NCBI RefSeq assembly: GCF_013911755.1
Contig: NZ_JACESP010000002.1
Location: 210,734 to 274,733, forward strand
Direction of reading: 5' to 3'
Length of the DNA: 64,000 bases
Origin: Sphingosinicella sp.
GTDB lineage: Bacteria; Pseudomonadota; Alphaproteobacteria; Sphingomonadales; Sphingomonadaceae
The position numbers were made by a program, and so were the translations under genes. Numbering within the stretch: position 1 is the first letter of the stretch; each line of letters opens with the position of its first letter. Below are positions 1 through 9,055 of the stretch, piece by piece. Under the pieces are notes generated by a model. It searched no databases. It was not told the origin of the DNA and saw nothing but the letters and a program-made list of their open reading frames with translations.

Positions 1-113
1 GCGGGCAAATTTTCGCGGAATTCCGACATCAGATCGTCGAACAACGCCGTATCCCCGCCCGTGATTTCGAGCAGGCGGTGCGGCAGGAAAGCGGGGGCGG
101 ATTCGGGGTTCAT
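1..113 (-). CDS. Hpt-domain phosphotransfer protein, partial (N-terminal 37 residues)
   Basis: Only the N-terminus is present; the rest lies beyond the left edge. The readable peptide starts MNPESAPAFLPHRLLEITGG and goes on GDTALFDDLMSEFRENLP. The pattern L-x-x-x-x-G-G-D-x-x-L-x-x-x-L-x-x-x-F resembles the first helices of histidine phosphotransfer (Hpt) domains, which relay phosphate between hybrid kinases and response regulators. The phosphorylated histidine would lie outside the window, so the assignment rests on this one motif. An in-frame ATG further upstream would run into a stop at once, so the start at 113 is favoured. The gene is divergent from the coiled-coil gene at 247 and the two share a 133-bp intergenic region. 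Confidence 0.5.
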   Translation of the reverse strand, partial: MNPESAPAFLPHRLLEITGGDTALFDDLMSEFRENLP

Positions 114-246
114 GCGCCCATGTTCGACGACGAGTGTTAACAAACTGTCGACAAATGCCGATTGCCGGGCTGTCCTGTCCGCACGGGCGATGATAGACAG
201 GTGCGCAAGGGGTTTTCACACACAGGTTTCGCGGGGGTCGTGCACC

Positions 247-2598
247 ATGAGTCCAGTCGGTCGGCGGTCGTTTCCGGAAAAGCTTCCGCCGGACTACGCA
301 TGGCAGCAGAACGCCGTGCCCGACGCCGCGCCGGATACGTCAGCGCCGATGAAGCGCCTGCGCCAGATGGATGACGAGGCCATAGATGAGGCCGTGCCGA
401 CATTTTCGAGCCGCGTGCTGCTGTTCGCCTCGCTGGCCTCGCTCGCCTGGCTGGCGCTTGCCGCCGCCGTCGTCTGGCTGATCGCCGGTTCGGCGGGTGT
501 TGGCGCGCTGACGCTGACCGAATGGGCGGGCGTCGCTGGCGGTGTCGCGGCGCCGCTTTCGGCGATCTGGCTGATCGCGCTCGTCGCCGCGCGCGTCTGG
601 CCGGGGCAACAGCGCGAAATGCTCGCGCGAATCGAAGCCGCCGAAGAACGCTTCGCGCTGACGGCGCGCGAAACGCGCACGCAGCTTGAAAGCATCGATT
701 CGGTGCTGGCGGCCGTGACCCTGCGCGTCGAAGGTCTGCGCAAGGTGTTCGCCGACGAGGTTGAAGGCTTCGTCAGCGCCACCGACGCCGCCGTTCACCG
801 CACGCGCACGCTTGCGGGGACGCTCGCCGAAGACCGTGCCGCGATCGACGCCAGTTCTGCAGCGCTCGCGGAGAGCAGCGACAAGGCGCGCGCCAGCTTC
901 GATTCGCTTGCCAGCGCGCTGCCCGAAGCCGAAGCGCAGGTGAACCGCATCGCGGGGCTGCTCGCGACGAGCGCCACCGATGCACGCACGCAGCTTCAGG
1001 AAACCGAAGACCTGCTCGCCGCGGTGTGGGCACGGAGCGAGGAAGCGGGCGCGCAGGCCAAGGCCGCGACCGCAAGCCTCACCAGCGTGATTTCCGCCAT
1101 CGCCACCTCCGCCGGCGAGGCGGAAGGCCGGCTCGGCAGCTATGCCGCCACACTTGAAGCGAGCGGCGATGCCGCGCTCGCCAAAACCGGCGAGGCGCTG
1201 GAAGCGACGCGCGCCGGGGTCGAAGCACAGACCGCGGCGCTCGCTGCAGCGATCTCGCGGACCTCGCTCGATCTTGAAGACATCGGCGGCCGTGCGATCG
1301 AAACCATCGCAAACCGGATCACGGGCATCGCCGAGCACGTTTCCGAACTGAGCCGCCGCATCGCCGAGCAGGACGCAGGCAGCCGCGGTTTCCTCGACAC
1401 GGTCGAGCGCGGTTTCAGCGTGCTCGACGCCAAGCTCGGCAATGCCGCGAATTCGAGCGAGAGCGTGCTTGCCAGCCTCTCGGCGCGGATCGGGCAGGTG
1501 CGCGGTGAGATCGATTCGCTCTCCACGCCGCTCGGCGCCACGCGCGGCGCGGCGAAAGAGATCGGCGATTCGCTCGCCGCCGTGCGCGAAGCGACAGAAC
1601 AGGCGCTCGCCTCTTTGTCTGATGGCGTTCCCGCCAGCGCCGAAAAGGGTCTCGGTGCGATCGACGCTCTGCGCGGTTCGGTGGCGAACCTCTCGCAGGA
1701 TGTCGACCGGGTGGCGGAACGCGCCGCCGCCATCAACATGCCGATCGCCGCGGGACGCAAGGCGATCGACGAACTGCTCGATGGGCTGGAAGACCAGCGC
1801 GAAAGCCTCGAAGCCGTGGTGGCCAAGGTGCGCGGCGAGATCGAGACCGCGCAGGGCATCCTGTCGGGCGTCGAACGCTCGGCGGAAAGCACCGCGCTCA
1901 GCGCGACGACGCAGTTGATCGACGCGCTCGGGCGCGTGCGTGAGGTCGCGGCGCAGACGGCCGGAACGGTGAAAACGGCGCTCGAAGCGGTCGTCGAGGA
2001 GGCGCGCGAGGCGCTGACCAAGGCATCGCGCGAGGCTGTGCGCCAGAGCGCGATCGAGCCGGTGGAAACGCAGATCAAAGCGCTGGAAGCGGCGGGCCAG
2101 CGCAGCGCCGACGCCGCGCAGGCCGCCGCCGAGCGACTGTCGCGCCAGCTCGTCTCCGTCGCCGAGACGGCGGCCGCGATCGAAACGCGCGTGAACGAGG
2201 CGGACTCGCACCTCGACGCGGCGCTTCGGAAGGACATCGGCCGCCAGTCCGAACTGCTCGTCGAAGCGCTCAACAGCGCCTCGATCGATATCGCCAAGGG
2301 GCTTTCGGCGGAGGTCACCGAGACGGCGTGGAAGCAGTATCTGGCGGGCGAACGCGGTGTTTTCTCACGCCGCGCCGTGCAGCTCCTCACGAACCGCGAC
2401 GCCAAGGAAGTCACGCGCCGCTACAGCGAAGACGCCGAGTTCCGCGATGGCGTGCGCCGCTATATCCACGATTTCGAGGCGATGCTCCGTCGCTTCAACG
2501 CGGACCGCGACGGCAACGCGCTTTCGATGACGCTGCTGTCGTCCGACCTTGGCAAACTCTACGTGGCGCTGGCGCAGGCGACGGAGCGGCTGCGCTGA
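247..2598 (+). CDS. Two-TM membrane-anchored long coiled-coil protein, unknown function
   Basis: A 783-residue protein from the ATG at 247; the frame stays open upstream but composition and the position of the divergent gene favour this start. Residues 1-55 are soluble and acidic. Two hydrophobic segments follow (about 57-81, with ASLASLAWLALAAAVVWLIA, and about 92-113). A very long Ala/Glu/Arg-rich stretch without prolines then runs to about residue 690 and reads as extended coiled coil, with many repeats of the type ARETRTQLESID. The C-terminal 90 residues (TAWKQYLAGERGVFSRR and onwards) look globular and helical. The architecture recalls inner-membrane-anchored scaffolding proteins or methyl-accepting proteins, but I see no HAMP or signalling-tip motif. 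No family is recognised with confidence. Confidence 0.8.
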   Translation: MSPVGRRSFPEKLPPDYAWQQNAVPDAAPDTSAPMKRLRQMDDEAIDEAVPTFSSRVLLFASLASLAWLALAAAVVWLIAGSAGVGALTLTEWAGVAGGVAAPLSAIWLIALVAARVWPGQQREMLARIEAAEERFALTARETRTQLESIDSVLAAVTLRVEGLRKVFADEVEGFVSATDAAVHRTRTLAGTLAEDRAAIDASSAALAESSDKARASFDSLASALPEAEAQVNRIAGLLATSATDARTQLQETEDLLAAVWARSEEAGAQAKAATASLTSVISAIATSAGEAEGRLGSYAATLEASGDAALAKTGEALEATRAGVEAQTAALAAAISRTSLDLEDIGGRAIETIANRITGIAEHVSELSRRIAEQDAGSRGFLDTVERGFSVLDAKLGNAANSSESVLASLSARIGQVRGEIDSLSTPLGATRGAAKEIGDSLAAVREATEQALASLSDGVPASAEKGLGAIDALRGSVANLSQDVDRVAERAAAINMPIAAGRKAIDELLDGLEDQRESLEAVVAKVRGEIETAQGILSGVERSAESTALSATTQLIDALGRVREVAAQTAGTVKTALEAVVEEAREALTKASREAVRQSAIEPVETQIKALEAAGQRSADAAQAAAERLSRQLVSVAETAAAIETRVNEADSHLDAALRKDIGRQSELLVEALNSASIDIAKGLSAEVTETAWKQYLAGERGVFSRRAVQLLTNRDAKEVTRRYSEDAEFRDGVRRYIHDFEAMLRRFNADRDGNALSMTLLSSDLGKLYVALAQATERLR

Positions 2599-2627
2599 GC
2601 TTCATCGTATCGGGCGGCGCAGTTGTG

Positions 2628-2658
2628 CGTCCCCCGACTTCGCTCGGAATGATGGACG
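2628..2658. repeat. Short palindromic intergenic element (REP-like)
   Basis: In the convergent gap between the coiled-coil gene and the DUF1467 gene, the arms CGTCC and GGACG flank an inner palindrome CCGACTTCGCTCGG. Similar short palindromes with a CCGAGCGAAGTCGG core are common as dispersed intergenic repeats in bacterial genomes. Only this one copy was noticed here. It could also act as a weak bidirectional terminator, although it lacks a T tract. Confidence 0.4.
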
Positions 2659-2694
2659 TAAAGTAAAACGCTGTTCGCGCACGCGGCGCCCAGC

Positions 2695-2943
2695 TTAGTT
2701 CGGCATGAAGTCGAGGTAGCCCGCTTCACCCAGCCACCAGACGCCGGCCATCAGGACGGCCGAAATGAGCGTCGTCCAGAGCAGCTTCTTGGCGAGCATC
2801 GGGTGCGCGGGCGCGCTGTCGGCCTGACCCCTTACCTTGTTCTCGCCGGCTTCGTCGGCCGTGCGGACACCGAACGGGAGAACCGCGAACAGCGTGACCG
2901 TCCAGATCAGAAGATAGATCGCGAGTATCGACCCCCAGCCCAT
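2695..2943 (-). CDS. DUF1467 family small membrane protein
   Basis: An 82-residue protein with two hydrophobic segments: about residues 4-24 (SILAIYLLIWTVTLFAVLPF) and about 55-72. The middle holds the family-typical GVRTADEAGE motif. This matches DUF1467, a small alphaproteobacterial inner-membrane family of unknown role. It is the last gene of the long minus-strand run; its ATG overlaps the rnj stop by one base (TGATG), so translation is probably coupled to RNase J. Confidence 0.85.
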   Translation of the reverse strand: MGWGSILAIYLLIWTVTLFAVLPFGVRTADEAGENKVRGQADSAPAHPMLAKKLLWTTLISAVLMAGVWWLGEAGYLDFMPN

Positions 2944-4592
2944 CAGCCCTTCACCCTTGTGATCGTTACCTCGGTGATCGGCTTCTTGCCCGTCCAGTCC
3001 CGCGCCGTACGGCGTACGGCGACGCGGATCGCCTCGGCAAGCGCCTCTTCGGTCTTGCCACGCGTCTTCGCGACGGCTTCGCTGGCAGCGGAGACGCAGT
3101 CGTCGAGAAATTCGTCGCGGTCGTCTTCCACCGGCACGCCGTGCGACTGCACCTGCGGCGGCGCGAGCAGGCGGCCCTTGCCGTCGAGTACCACGAACAC
3201 CGCGATGAGACCGTTGTGCATCATGCGGCGGCGCGCGAGCATCGTCGCGCCGTCGGCGGGCAGGATCACGTCGCCGTCGAGGACGAGACGCCCGACGGGC
3301 TCGTGACTGATGATCTGCGGTTTGCCGGGCGCAAGGCGGATGGCGCTGCCGTTCACGGGCACGACCGCTTCCGGCACACCGACGCGGCGGGCAAGGCGCG
3401 CGTGCTCTTCCATATGGCGGCGCTCACCGTGGACGGGGATGGAGATTTGCGGCCGAATCCAGCCGTACATCGCCTCCAGCTCCGGGATACCCGGATGCCC
3501 GGAAACGTGGACATGCGCCTGCCGGTCCGTGATGATCTCGATGCCCTTCGCGGCGAGCGCGTTCTGTACGCGGCCGATTGAAATCTCGTTGCCGGGAATC
3601 TGCTTCGACGAATAGACGACGAGGTCGCCGCGTTCGAGCTTGATATAGGGATGGTCGCCGTCCGCGATGCGCGAGAGTGCGGCGCGCGCCTCGCCCTGGG
3701 CGCCCGTCGAGACGATGAGCAGCTTGTCGCGCGGCACCTTCATCGCCTCTTCCTGCGAAATCGTGCGCGGAAAATCGGTGAGGTAGCCAACGCTCTTCGA
3801 GACTTCGAGGATGCGGTCGAGCGAGCGGCCGACGACGCAGATCTGGCGGCCGGTGTCCTTCGCAACCTCGCCGAGCGTGTGGAGCCGCGCGGCATTCGAC
3901 GCGAAGGTGGTGACCAGCACCCTGCCCTTGTGCCCCGCGATCACCTTGTCGAGGCCTTCGCGGACGCCGGTTTCGCTGCCCGACGCTTCGGGATTGAAGA
4001 CGTTGGTGGAATCGCCGACGAGCGCGAGGATGCCCTCGTCGCCGAGCGCGGTGAGTTCTTCCGCCGTGGACGGCACGCCGAGCACGGGCGCTTCATCGAG
4101 CTTCCAGTCACCGGTGTGGAATATCTTGCCGTAGGGCGTTTCGATGAGGAGCGCGTTGCCCTCGGGGATGGAATGCGCGAGCGGCACATAGCGGCACTTG
4201 AACGGGCCAAGGTTGACCTCGCCTTCGAGCGGCACGACGTTCAGCTCGACATCGCGCTCGATGCCCTCTTCGATCAGCTTCTTGCGGATGAGGCCCGCGG
4301 TGAACGGCGTCGCGAACAGCGGCACGTCGAAATCACCGACGAGATAGGGGATCGCGCCGATGTGATCCTCGTGGCCGTGGGTGAGCACGATGCCGAGCAG
4401 ATCCTTCTGCCGGTCCTCGATGAACGACAGGTCCGGGAGCACCAGTTCGATGCCCGGCAGATTCGGATCGGCGAAGGTCATGCCCAGATCGACCATGATC
4501 CACTTGCCGTTGCAGCCGTAGAGATTGACGTTCATGCCGATCTCGCCCGAGCCGCCGAGCGGCAGGAAGATCAGTTCTTTTCCAGGCTTCAA
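2943..4592 (-). CDS. rnj: Ribonuclease J
   Basis: A 549-residue metallo-beta-lactamase / beta-CASP ribonuclease. The zinc-binding motif HGHEDHIGA lies at about residues 75-83, the N-terminus starts FLPLGGSGEIGMNVNLYG as is standard for RNase J, and a late GHPG motif (VHVSGHPGIPELE) belongs to the beta-CASP/metal region. Length fits the family. The enzyme has 5'-to-3' exonuclease and endonuclease activity in rRNA maturation and mRNA decay. Its ATG overlaps the coaX stop (ATGA), and it follows the nuo-birA-coaX genes. Confidence 0.95.
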   Translation of the reverse strand: MKPGKELIFLPLGGSGEIGMNVNLYGCNGKWIMVDLGMTFADPNLPGIELVLPDLSFIEDRQKDLLGIVLTHGHEDHIGAIPYLVGDFDVPLFATPFTAGLIRKKLIEEGIERDVELNVVPLEGEVNLGPFKCRYVPLAHSIPEGNALLIETPYGKIFHTGDWKLDEAPVLGVPSTAEELTALGDEGILALVGDSTNVFNPEASGSETGVREGLDKVIAGHKGRVLVTTFASNAARLHTLGEVAKDTGRQICVVGRSLDRILEVSKSVGYLTDFPRTISQEEAMKVPRDKLLIVSTGAQGEARAALSRIADGDHPYIKLERGDLVVYSSKQIPGNEISIGRVQNALAAKGIEIITDRQAHVHVSGHPGIPELEAMYGWIRPQISIPVHGERRHMEEHARLARRVGVPEAVVPVNGSAIRLAPGKPQIISHEPVGRLVLDGDVILPADGATMLARRRMMHNGLIAVFVVLDGKGRLLAPPQVQSHGVPVEDDRDEFLDDCVSAASEAVAKTRGKTEEALAEAIRVAVRRTARDWTGKKPITEVTITRVKG

Positions 4593-5359
4593 CGCCTGTT
4601 CCTTTCATCGATAATCGTAAGGCCGCGCACCGTGAGATCGACGTCCACGACATCGATCACGCTGGTGTAGGGCTCGAACAGGACGGCAAGGCCGCCCGTT
4701 GCCAGAACTTTCATCGGCCCCGCGGCCTCCGCCTTCAGGCGGGCGACCAACCCCTCGATCATCGCGAGATAACCGAAGAAGATGCCCGACTGCATGGCGG
4801 ACACCGTGTCGTAGCCTTTCGCCTTGCCGCCCTTCGGCGGCGCAACGGCAACACGCGGCAATTGCGCGGCGGCGACGTAAAGCGCCTCCGCCGACAGGTT
4901 GATGCCGGGCGCGATGATGCCGCCCGTATAGGCATTGCCGACGAAGATGTCGAATGTCGTCGCGGTGCCGAAATCGATGATGATGAAATCACCTTCGTGA
5001 CGATCGCCCACGGCGACGCAGTTCACGAGGCGGTCCATGCCCACCTGCTCGGGGTGCGCGACCTCGATGCCGACGCCGAGATCGAGATCCTTGGTCACGA
5101 CCAGCGGATCAATGCCGAAGCCGCGCCGCGCCATGCGTTCGAGATTGAAGAGCGTGGTCGGGACAACGGTGGAGATCACCACGCGGTGGACCTTGTGGCG
5201 GTCGACGCCGTCAATCTCCATGAGCTGGGTGAGCCAGACCATGTATTCGTCGGACGTGCGCGACGCCTGCGTGGATATGCGCCACCGGTGGACGATCTCG
5301 CCGTCGTCCACCACCGCGAACATCGTATTGGTATTGCCGACATCAATCGCGAGCAGCAT
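4589..5359 (-). CDS. coaX: Type III pantothenate kinase
   Basis: A 256-residue ASKHA-fold kinase that phosphorylates pantothenate in the first committed step of CoA synthesis. The phosphate-1 motif DVGNTNTMFA is at residues 6-15, DFGTATTFD at about 128-136, and a glycine-rich stretch YTGGIIAPG follows. Length is typical of CoaX. Both ends overlap neighbours: TGATG with birA upstream and ATGA with rnj downstream. Confidence 0.95.
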   Translation of the reverse strand: MLLAIDVGNTNTMFAVVDDGEIVHRWRISTQASRTSDEYMVWLTQLMEIDGVDRHKVHRVVISTVVPTTLFNLERMARRGFGIDPLVVTKDLDLGVGIEVAHPEQVGMDRLVNCVAVGDRHEGDFIIIDFGTATTFDIFVGNAYTGGIIAPGINLSAEALYVAAAQLPRVAVAPPKGGKAKGYDTVSAMQSGIFFGYLAMIEGLVARLKAEAAGPMKVLATGGLAVLFEPYTSVIDVVDVDLTVRGLTIIDERNRR

Positions 5360-6069
5360 CAGGCCTGATCTCCCAATGTGAACACTTCGCCCGCGTGGAT
5401 GGGGCGTAACGTCCCGTCCGGCAAGCGCAGAAGCAGCGCGCCGTCCTCCGCCAGACCTTCAAACGTCCCGGTGATGTCGGCGTTCCCGAGTCGGGCGACG
5501 ATGGGCTTGCCGATGCCGGCGGCAGCACTGAGCCAGTCGGCGCGCGTGGCGGCGAATCCATCCTCGCGCCAGCGGCGGCGGTGCGCGGCGAAGGCTTCGG
5601 CGAGCGTTTGGCATGCCTCCCGCGCGGAGGGTGGCACGATGCCTGCTGCGGCGAGGCTCGTCGCTGGGCGGTCGGTGCCCTCGGGGAAGTGCGCGAGGTT
5701 GACGCCGATGCCGATGATGACGCCCTGCGCGTGGCCTTCGAGCAGGATGCCCGCGACCTTCACGCCGTCCAGCAGCAGGTCGTTCGGCCATTTGAGCGAT
5801 AGGCGTCCGCGTGGCACCCAGCGGGCGACGGTATCGAGCAGCGCGTTCGCCGCGACGAACGAGAGCTGCTGCGCGGCCCCTTCCCCCGGCTGCGGCGCGG
5901 CGAAGGTGCTGGTGAAGACATTGCCGATGTCGGACGTCCACGCCCGCGCGCGGCGGCCGCGCCCTGCCGTCTGCCGGTCGGCGCGGACCCAGAGCCCGTC
6001 TTCCGGGTTATCGGCGATCCAGTCGTTCGTGCTGCCGGTTTCGGCAAGATCGATGATGCGGAAACTCAT
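5359..6069 (-). CDS. birA: Biotin--[acetyl-CoA-carboxylase] ligase
   Basis: The product is 236 residues when started at the ATG at 6069 (MSFRIIDLAETGSTNDW); this ATG overlaps the nuoN stop as ATGA, which decides the start over an upstream in-frame codon. The protein carries GRGRRARAW (biotinyl-AMP binding loop) and KWPNDLLLDGVKVAGIL (catalytic core). It lacks the N-terminal helix-turn-helix of E. coli BirA, so it is a ligase only and not a biotin-operon repressor. Confidence 0.93.
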   Translation of the reverse strand: MSFRIIDLAETGSTNDWIADNPEDGLWVRADRQTAGRGRRARAWTSDIGNVFTSTFAAPQPGEGAAQQLSFVAANALLDTVARWVPRGRLSLKWPNDLLLDGVKVAGILLEGHAQGVIIGIGVNLAHFPEGTDRPATSLAAAGIVPPSAREACQTLAEAFAAHRRRWREDGFAATRADWLSAAAGIGKPIVARLGNADITGTFEGLAEDGALLLRLPDGTLRPIHAGEVFTLGDQA

Positions 6070-7511
6070 CCGGTGACGATAATGCGCGCCGCCGCCGTCG
6101 CCCACGCCACGAGCGGCGCGATGGCGAGCATCCCGAGCGGCGAGCAGAACACCGCCGCCGCCGTCAGCACGACACCGTTCACGCGGCTGTCGCCCGGCGC
6201 GAGCGTGCCCACCGGCTCGTCGAAGTACGCGAGCTTGACGACGCGCAGGTAGTAATAGGCGCCGACCACCGACGTAACGACGCCGATCACTGCGAGCACA
6301 TACATCTCGGACGCAATGGCGGCATTGAAGACGCTGAACTTCGGCCAGAAGCCGAGCATTGGCGGGATGCCGGCAAGGCTGAACATGAACACGGCAAGCG
6401 CGGCGGCAAGGCCGGGACGCGTTTTCGAAAGGCCCGCGAGGCGCGCCATGTCGTCAACAGGCGTGCCGTCCGGGTCGCGGAGCGCGAGGACGACGAGGAA
6501 CGAGCCGATCGTCATCGCGGCATAGATGCCCATGTAGAAGAGCACGCCCGCGATACCGGCTTCCGTGCCTGCCGCGAGGCCGATGAGCGCGAAGCCGACG
6601 TTGTTGATCGACGAGTAAGCGAGCAGGCGCTTGATGCTGGTCTGTCCGATGGCGCCGACGGCGCCGAGGATCATCGAGGCGACCGCGGCGAAGGCGATGA
6701 TCTGGCGCCATTCGTCGGCAAGCCCGCCGAAACCTTCGATCGCGACACGCACGAGGAGACCCATCGCGGCCACCTTCGGAGCGGAGGCGAAGAAGGCGGC
6801 GACCGGCGTCGGCGCGCCCTCGTAAACGTCGGGCGTCCACATGTGGAACGGCACGGCGCTGATCTTGAACGCGAGCCCCGAGAAGATGAAGACGAGCCCA
6901 AAGACGATGCCGATCGAGGCCTCGCCTTCAAGCTGCGTGCCGAGCGCCACGAAGTTCGTGCTGCCGACGAAGCCGTAGATGAGGCTGATGCCGTACAGCA
7001 GGATGCCGCTCGCCAGCGCGCCGAGCACGAAATACTTGAGGCCGGCTTCGGAGGACTTCGCTTCGCTGCGGTGGAACGCGGCGAGCACGTAGGCGGCGAG
7101 GCTTTGCAGCTCGAGGCCGACGTAGAGCGACAGCAGGTCGTTCGCCGAAACCATCATGCCCATGCCGAGCGCGCCGAGCATGAGCAGCACGGGGTACTCG
7201 AACTTGTCCGAATGCGCGCGGCGCAGATACGGAATCGCGATCACGGTGCAGACGGCGGCCGCGCCGTAAACCACGACTTTCAGGTAATCCGAAAACAGGT
7301 CCGCGACGTAGAGACCGTCGAAGGCGAACGCGCGCGGGGAATCGTCCATCATGAATACACCGGCGACGGCATAGATGACGACGGCGAGCCACGAGATCAG
7401 GCCGAGGCTGCGGTCGCCGCGGAACGTCCCGACCATCAGCAGCAACATGGCACCGAGCGCGAGGACGATTTCCGGTGCGGCGATGCCGAGCGATTGCGCG
7501 AGCGGCTGCAT
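6066..7511 (-). CDS. nuoN: NADH-quinone oxidoreductase subunit N
   Basis: A 481-residue multi-pass antiporter-like subunit of the complex I membrane arm. It shows conserved stretches such as ALGMGMMVSANDLLSLYVGLE with the membrane glutamate, AVPFHMWTPDVYEGAPTP, and KRLLAYSSINNVGFALIGLA with the TM8 lysine region. It is the last nuo gene; its ATG overlaps the nuoM stop and its stop overlaps birA. Confidence 0.97.
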   Translation of the reverse strand: MQPLAQSLGIAAPEIVLALGAMLLLMVGTFRGDRSLGLISWLAVVIYAVAGVFMMDDSPRAFAFDGLYVADLFSDYLKVVVYGAAAVCTVIAIPYLRRAHSDKFEYPVLLMLGALGMGMMVSANDLLSLYVGLELQSLAAYVLAAFHRSEAKSSEAGLKYFVLGALASGILLYGISLIYGFVGSTNFVALGTQLEGEASIGIVFGLVFIFSGLAFKISAVPFHMWTPDVYEGAPTPVAAFFASAPKVAAMGLLVRVAIEGFGGLADEWRQIIAFAAVASMILGAVGAIGQTSIKRLLAYSSINNVGFALIGLAAGTEAGIAGVLFYMGIYAAMTIGSFLVVLALRDPDGTPVDDMARLAGLSKTRPGLAAALAVFMFSLAGIPPMLGFWPKFSVFNAAIASEMYVLAVIGVVTSVVGAYYYLRVVKLAYFDEPVGTLAPGDSRVNGVVLTAAAVFCSPLGMLAIAPLVAWATAAARIIVTG

Positions 7512-9055
7512 CAGTGGGTCTCCGCCGAGGTTTGGGGTTTGGCCGCGGCCTGCTTCACGACCGCAACGGTCTGCTGGTGCGGCGCGGTCGGCTCAAGCCG
7601 GGCGACGATCGCCGCCACGGGCGCGCGCACGGGATCGATGAACACGTTCGGCGCGACACCCATCCAAAGCACGAACACCGCGATCGGCGCGAGGCAGAGG
7701 ATTTCGCGGAACGAGAGGTCCGGCATTGCGCGCACTTCGTCCTTCGTTGCCTCGCCGAACATTACCTTGCGGTAGAGATAGAGCATGTAAGCCGCGCCAA
7801 GGATGATACCCGTGCAGATCACGGCGGTCGCGAAGGTGGACGTGCGGAACGCGCCCATCATCACGAGGAACTCGCCGATGAAACCGCTGGTGCCCGGAAG
7901 GCCGACCGACGCCATCGTGAACAGCATGAACAGGATCGCATAGCGCGGCATGATCGTGGCGACCCCGCCGTAGGCATCGATGTCGCGCGTGTGCAGCCGG
8001 TCGTAGACGACGCCGACGCACAGGAAGAGCGCGCCCGAGACGAGGCCGTGGCTGAGCATCACGACGATCGACCCTTCGATCGCCTGCTGGTTGAAGCCGA
8101 AAAGGCCGACGGTGACGAACGCCATGTGCGCGACCGACGAGTAAGCGATCAGCTTCTTCATGTCGGACTGCGCAAGCGCGATAAGCGACGTGACGACGAC
8201 CGCGATCATCGACAGCGCGAAGACGATCCACATCAGCTCCGCCGAGGCCGCCGGGAACATCGGCAGCGAGAAGCGGATGAAGCCGTAGCCGCCCATCTTC
8301 AGGAGCACGCCCGCCAGGATCACCGAGCCCGCTGTCGGCGCCTGCACGTGCGCGTCGGGCAGCCAGGTGTGCACCGGCCACATCGGCATCTTCACGGCGA
8401 AGCTCGCGAAGAAGGCCAGCCACAGCCATGTCTGCACATGCGGATCGAAGTCGTAGGTGAGCAGCTGCGGGATCGAGGTCGTGCCCGCGACGCTCGCCAT
8501 ATAGAGCATGGCGAGCAGCATCAGCACCGAGCCGAGCAGCGTGTAGAGGAAGAACTTGTAGCTCGCGTAGATGCGGTCCTTGCCGCCCCAGATGCCGATG
8601 ATGAGATACATCGGGATCAGGCCGCCTTCGAAGAAGACGTAGAACAGGAACAGGTCGGTCGCCGCGAAGACGCCGATCATCAGCGCTTCCATGAGCAGGA
8701 ACGCCGCCATGTATTCCGGCACGCGCTTTTCGATCGAGGTCCACGACGCGAGGATGCAGATCGGCATCAGGAACACGCTGAGCGCGATGAGCACGAGGCT
8801 GATGCCGTCGATGCCGAGCGACCACGAGAAGTACGGCTCGAACAGCGGCAGGCTTTCGGCATACTGGAAGCTCGCCGAGCCCACATCGAAGCGCGCCCAC
8901 AGGATGATGCCGAGCACGAGTTCGGCGAGCGTGACGCCGAGCGCCGCCCAGCGCGCCGTATTCGCCCGCGCGTTTTCGTCGCCGGGGACGAACAGCAGCA
9001 GCGTCGCCGCCGCGAGCGGCAGCAGGATCATCAGGGAAAGGATCGGAAAGCCCAT
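7511..9055 (-). CDS. nuoM: NADH-quinone oxidoreductase subunit M
   Basis: A 514-residue proton-pumping antiporter-like subunit. The start is taken at the ATG at 9055 ([16 protein letters not shown]), which overlaps the nuoL stop by one base and opens the first TM helix; an upstream start would add 11 residues of charged leader. Diagnostic stretches are FEGGLIPMYLIIGIWGG, KMPMWPVHTWLPDAHVQAPT and KKLIAYSSVAHMAFVTVG. Confidence 0.97.
   Translation of the reverse strand: MGFPILSLMILLPLAAATLLLFVPGDENARANTARWAALGVTLAELVLGIILWARFDVGSASFQYAESLPLFEPYFSWSLGIDGISLVLIALSVFLMPICILASWTSIEKRVPEYMAAFLLMEALMIGVFAATDLFLFYVFFEGGLIPMYLIIGIWGGKDRIYASYKFFLYTLLGSVLMLLAMLYMASVAGTTSIPQLLTYDFDPHVQTWLWLAFFASFAVKMPMWPVHTWLPDAHVQAPTAGSVILAGVLLKMGGYGFIRFSLPMFPAASAELMWIVFALSMIAVVVTSLIALAQSDMKKLIAYSSVAHMAFVTVGLFGFNQQAIEGSIVVMLSHGLVSGALFLCVGVVYDRLHTRDIDAYGGVATIMPRYAILFMLFTMASVGLPGTSGFIGEFLVMMGAFRTSTFATAVICTGIILGAAYMLYLYRKVMFGEATKDEVRAMPDLSFREILCLAPIAVFVLWMGVAPNVFIDPVRAPVAAIVARLEPTAPHQQTVAVVKQAAAKPQTSAETH

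Noticed and set aside
340-2211. A 623-codon minus-strand frame opposite the coiled-coil gene
   Set aside because: The translation is an Arg/Phe/Gly-rich shadow of the Ala/Glu-rich coiled coil.
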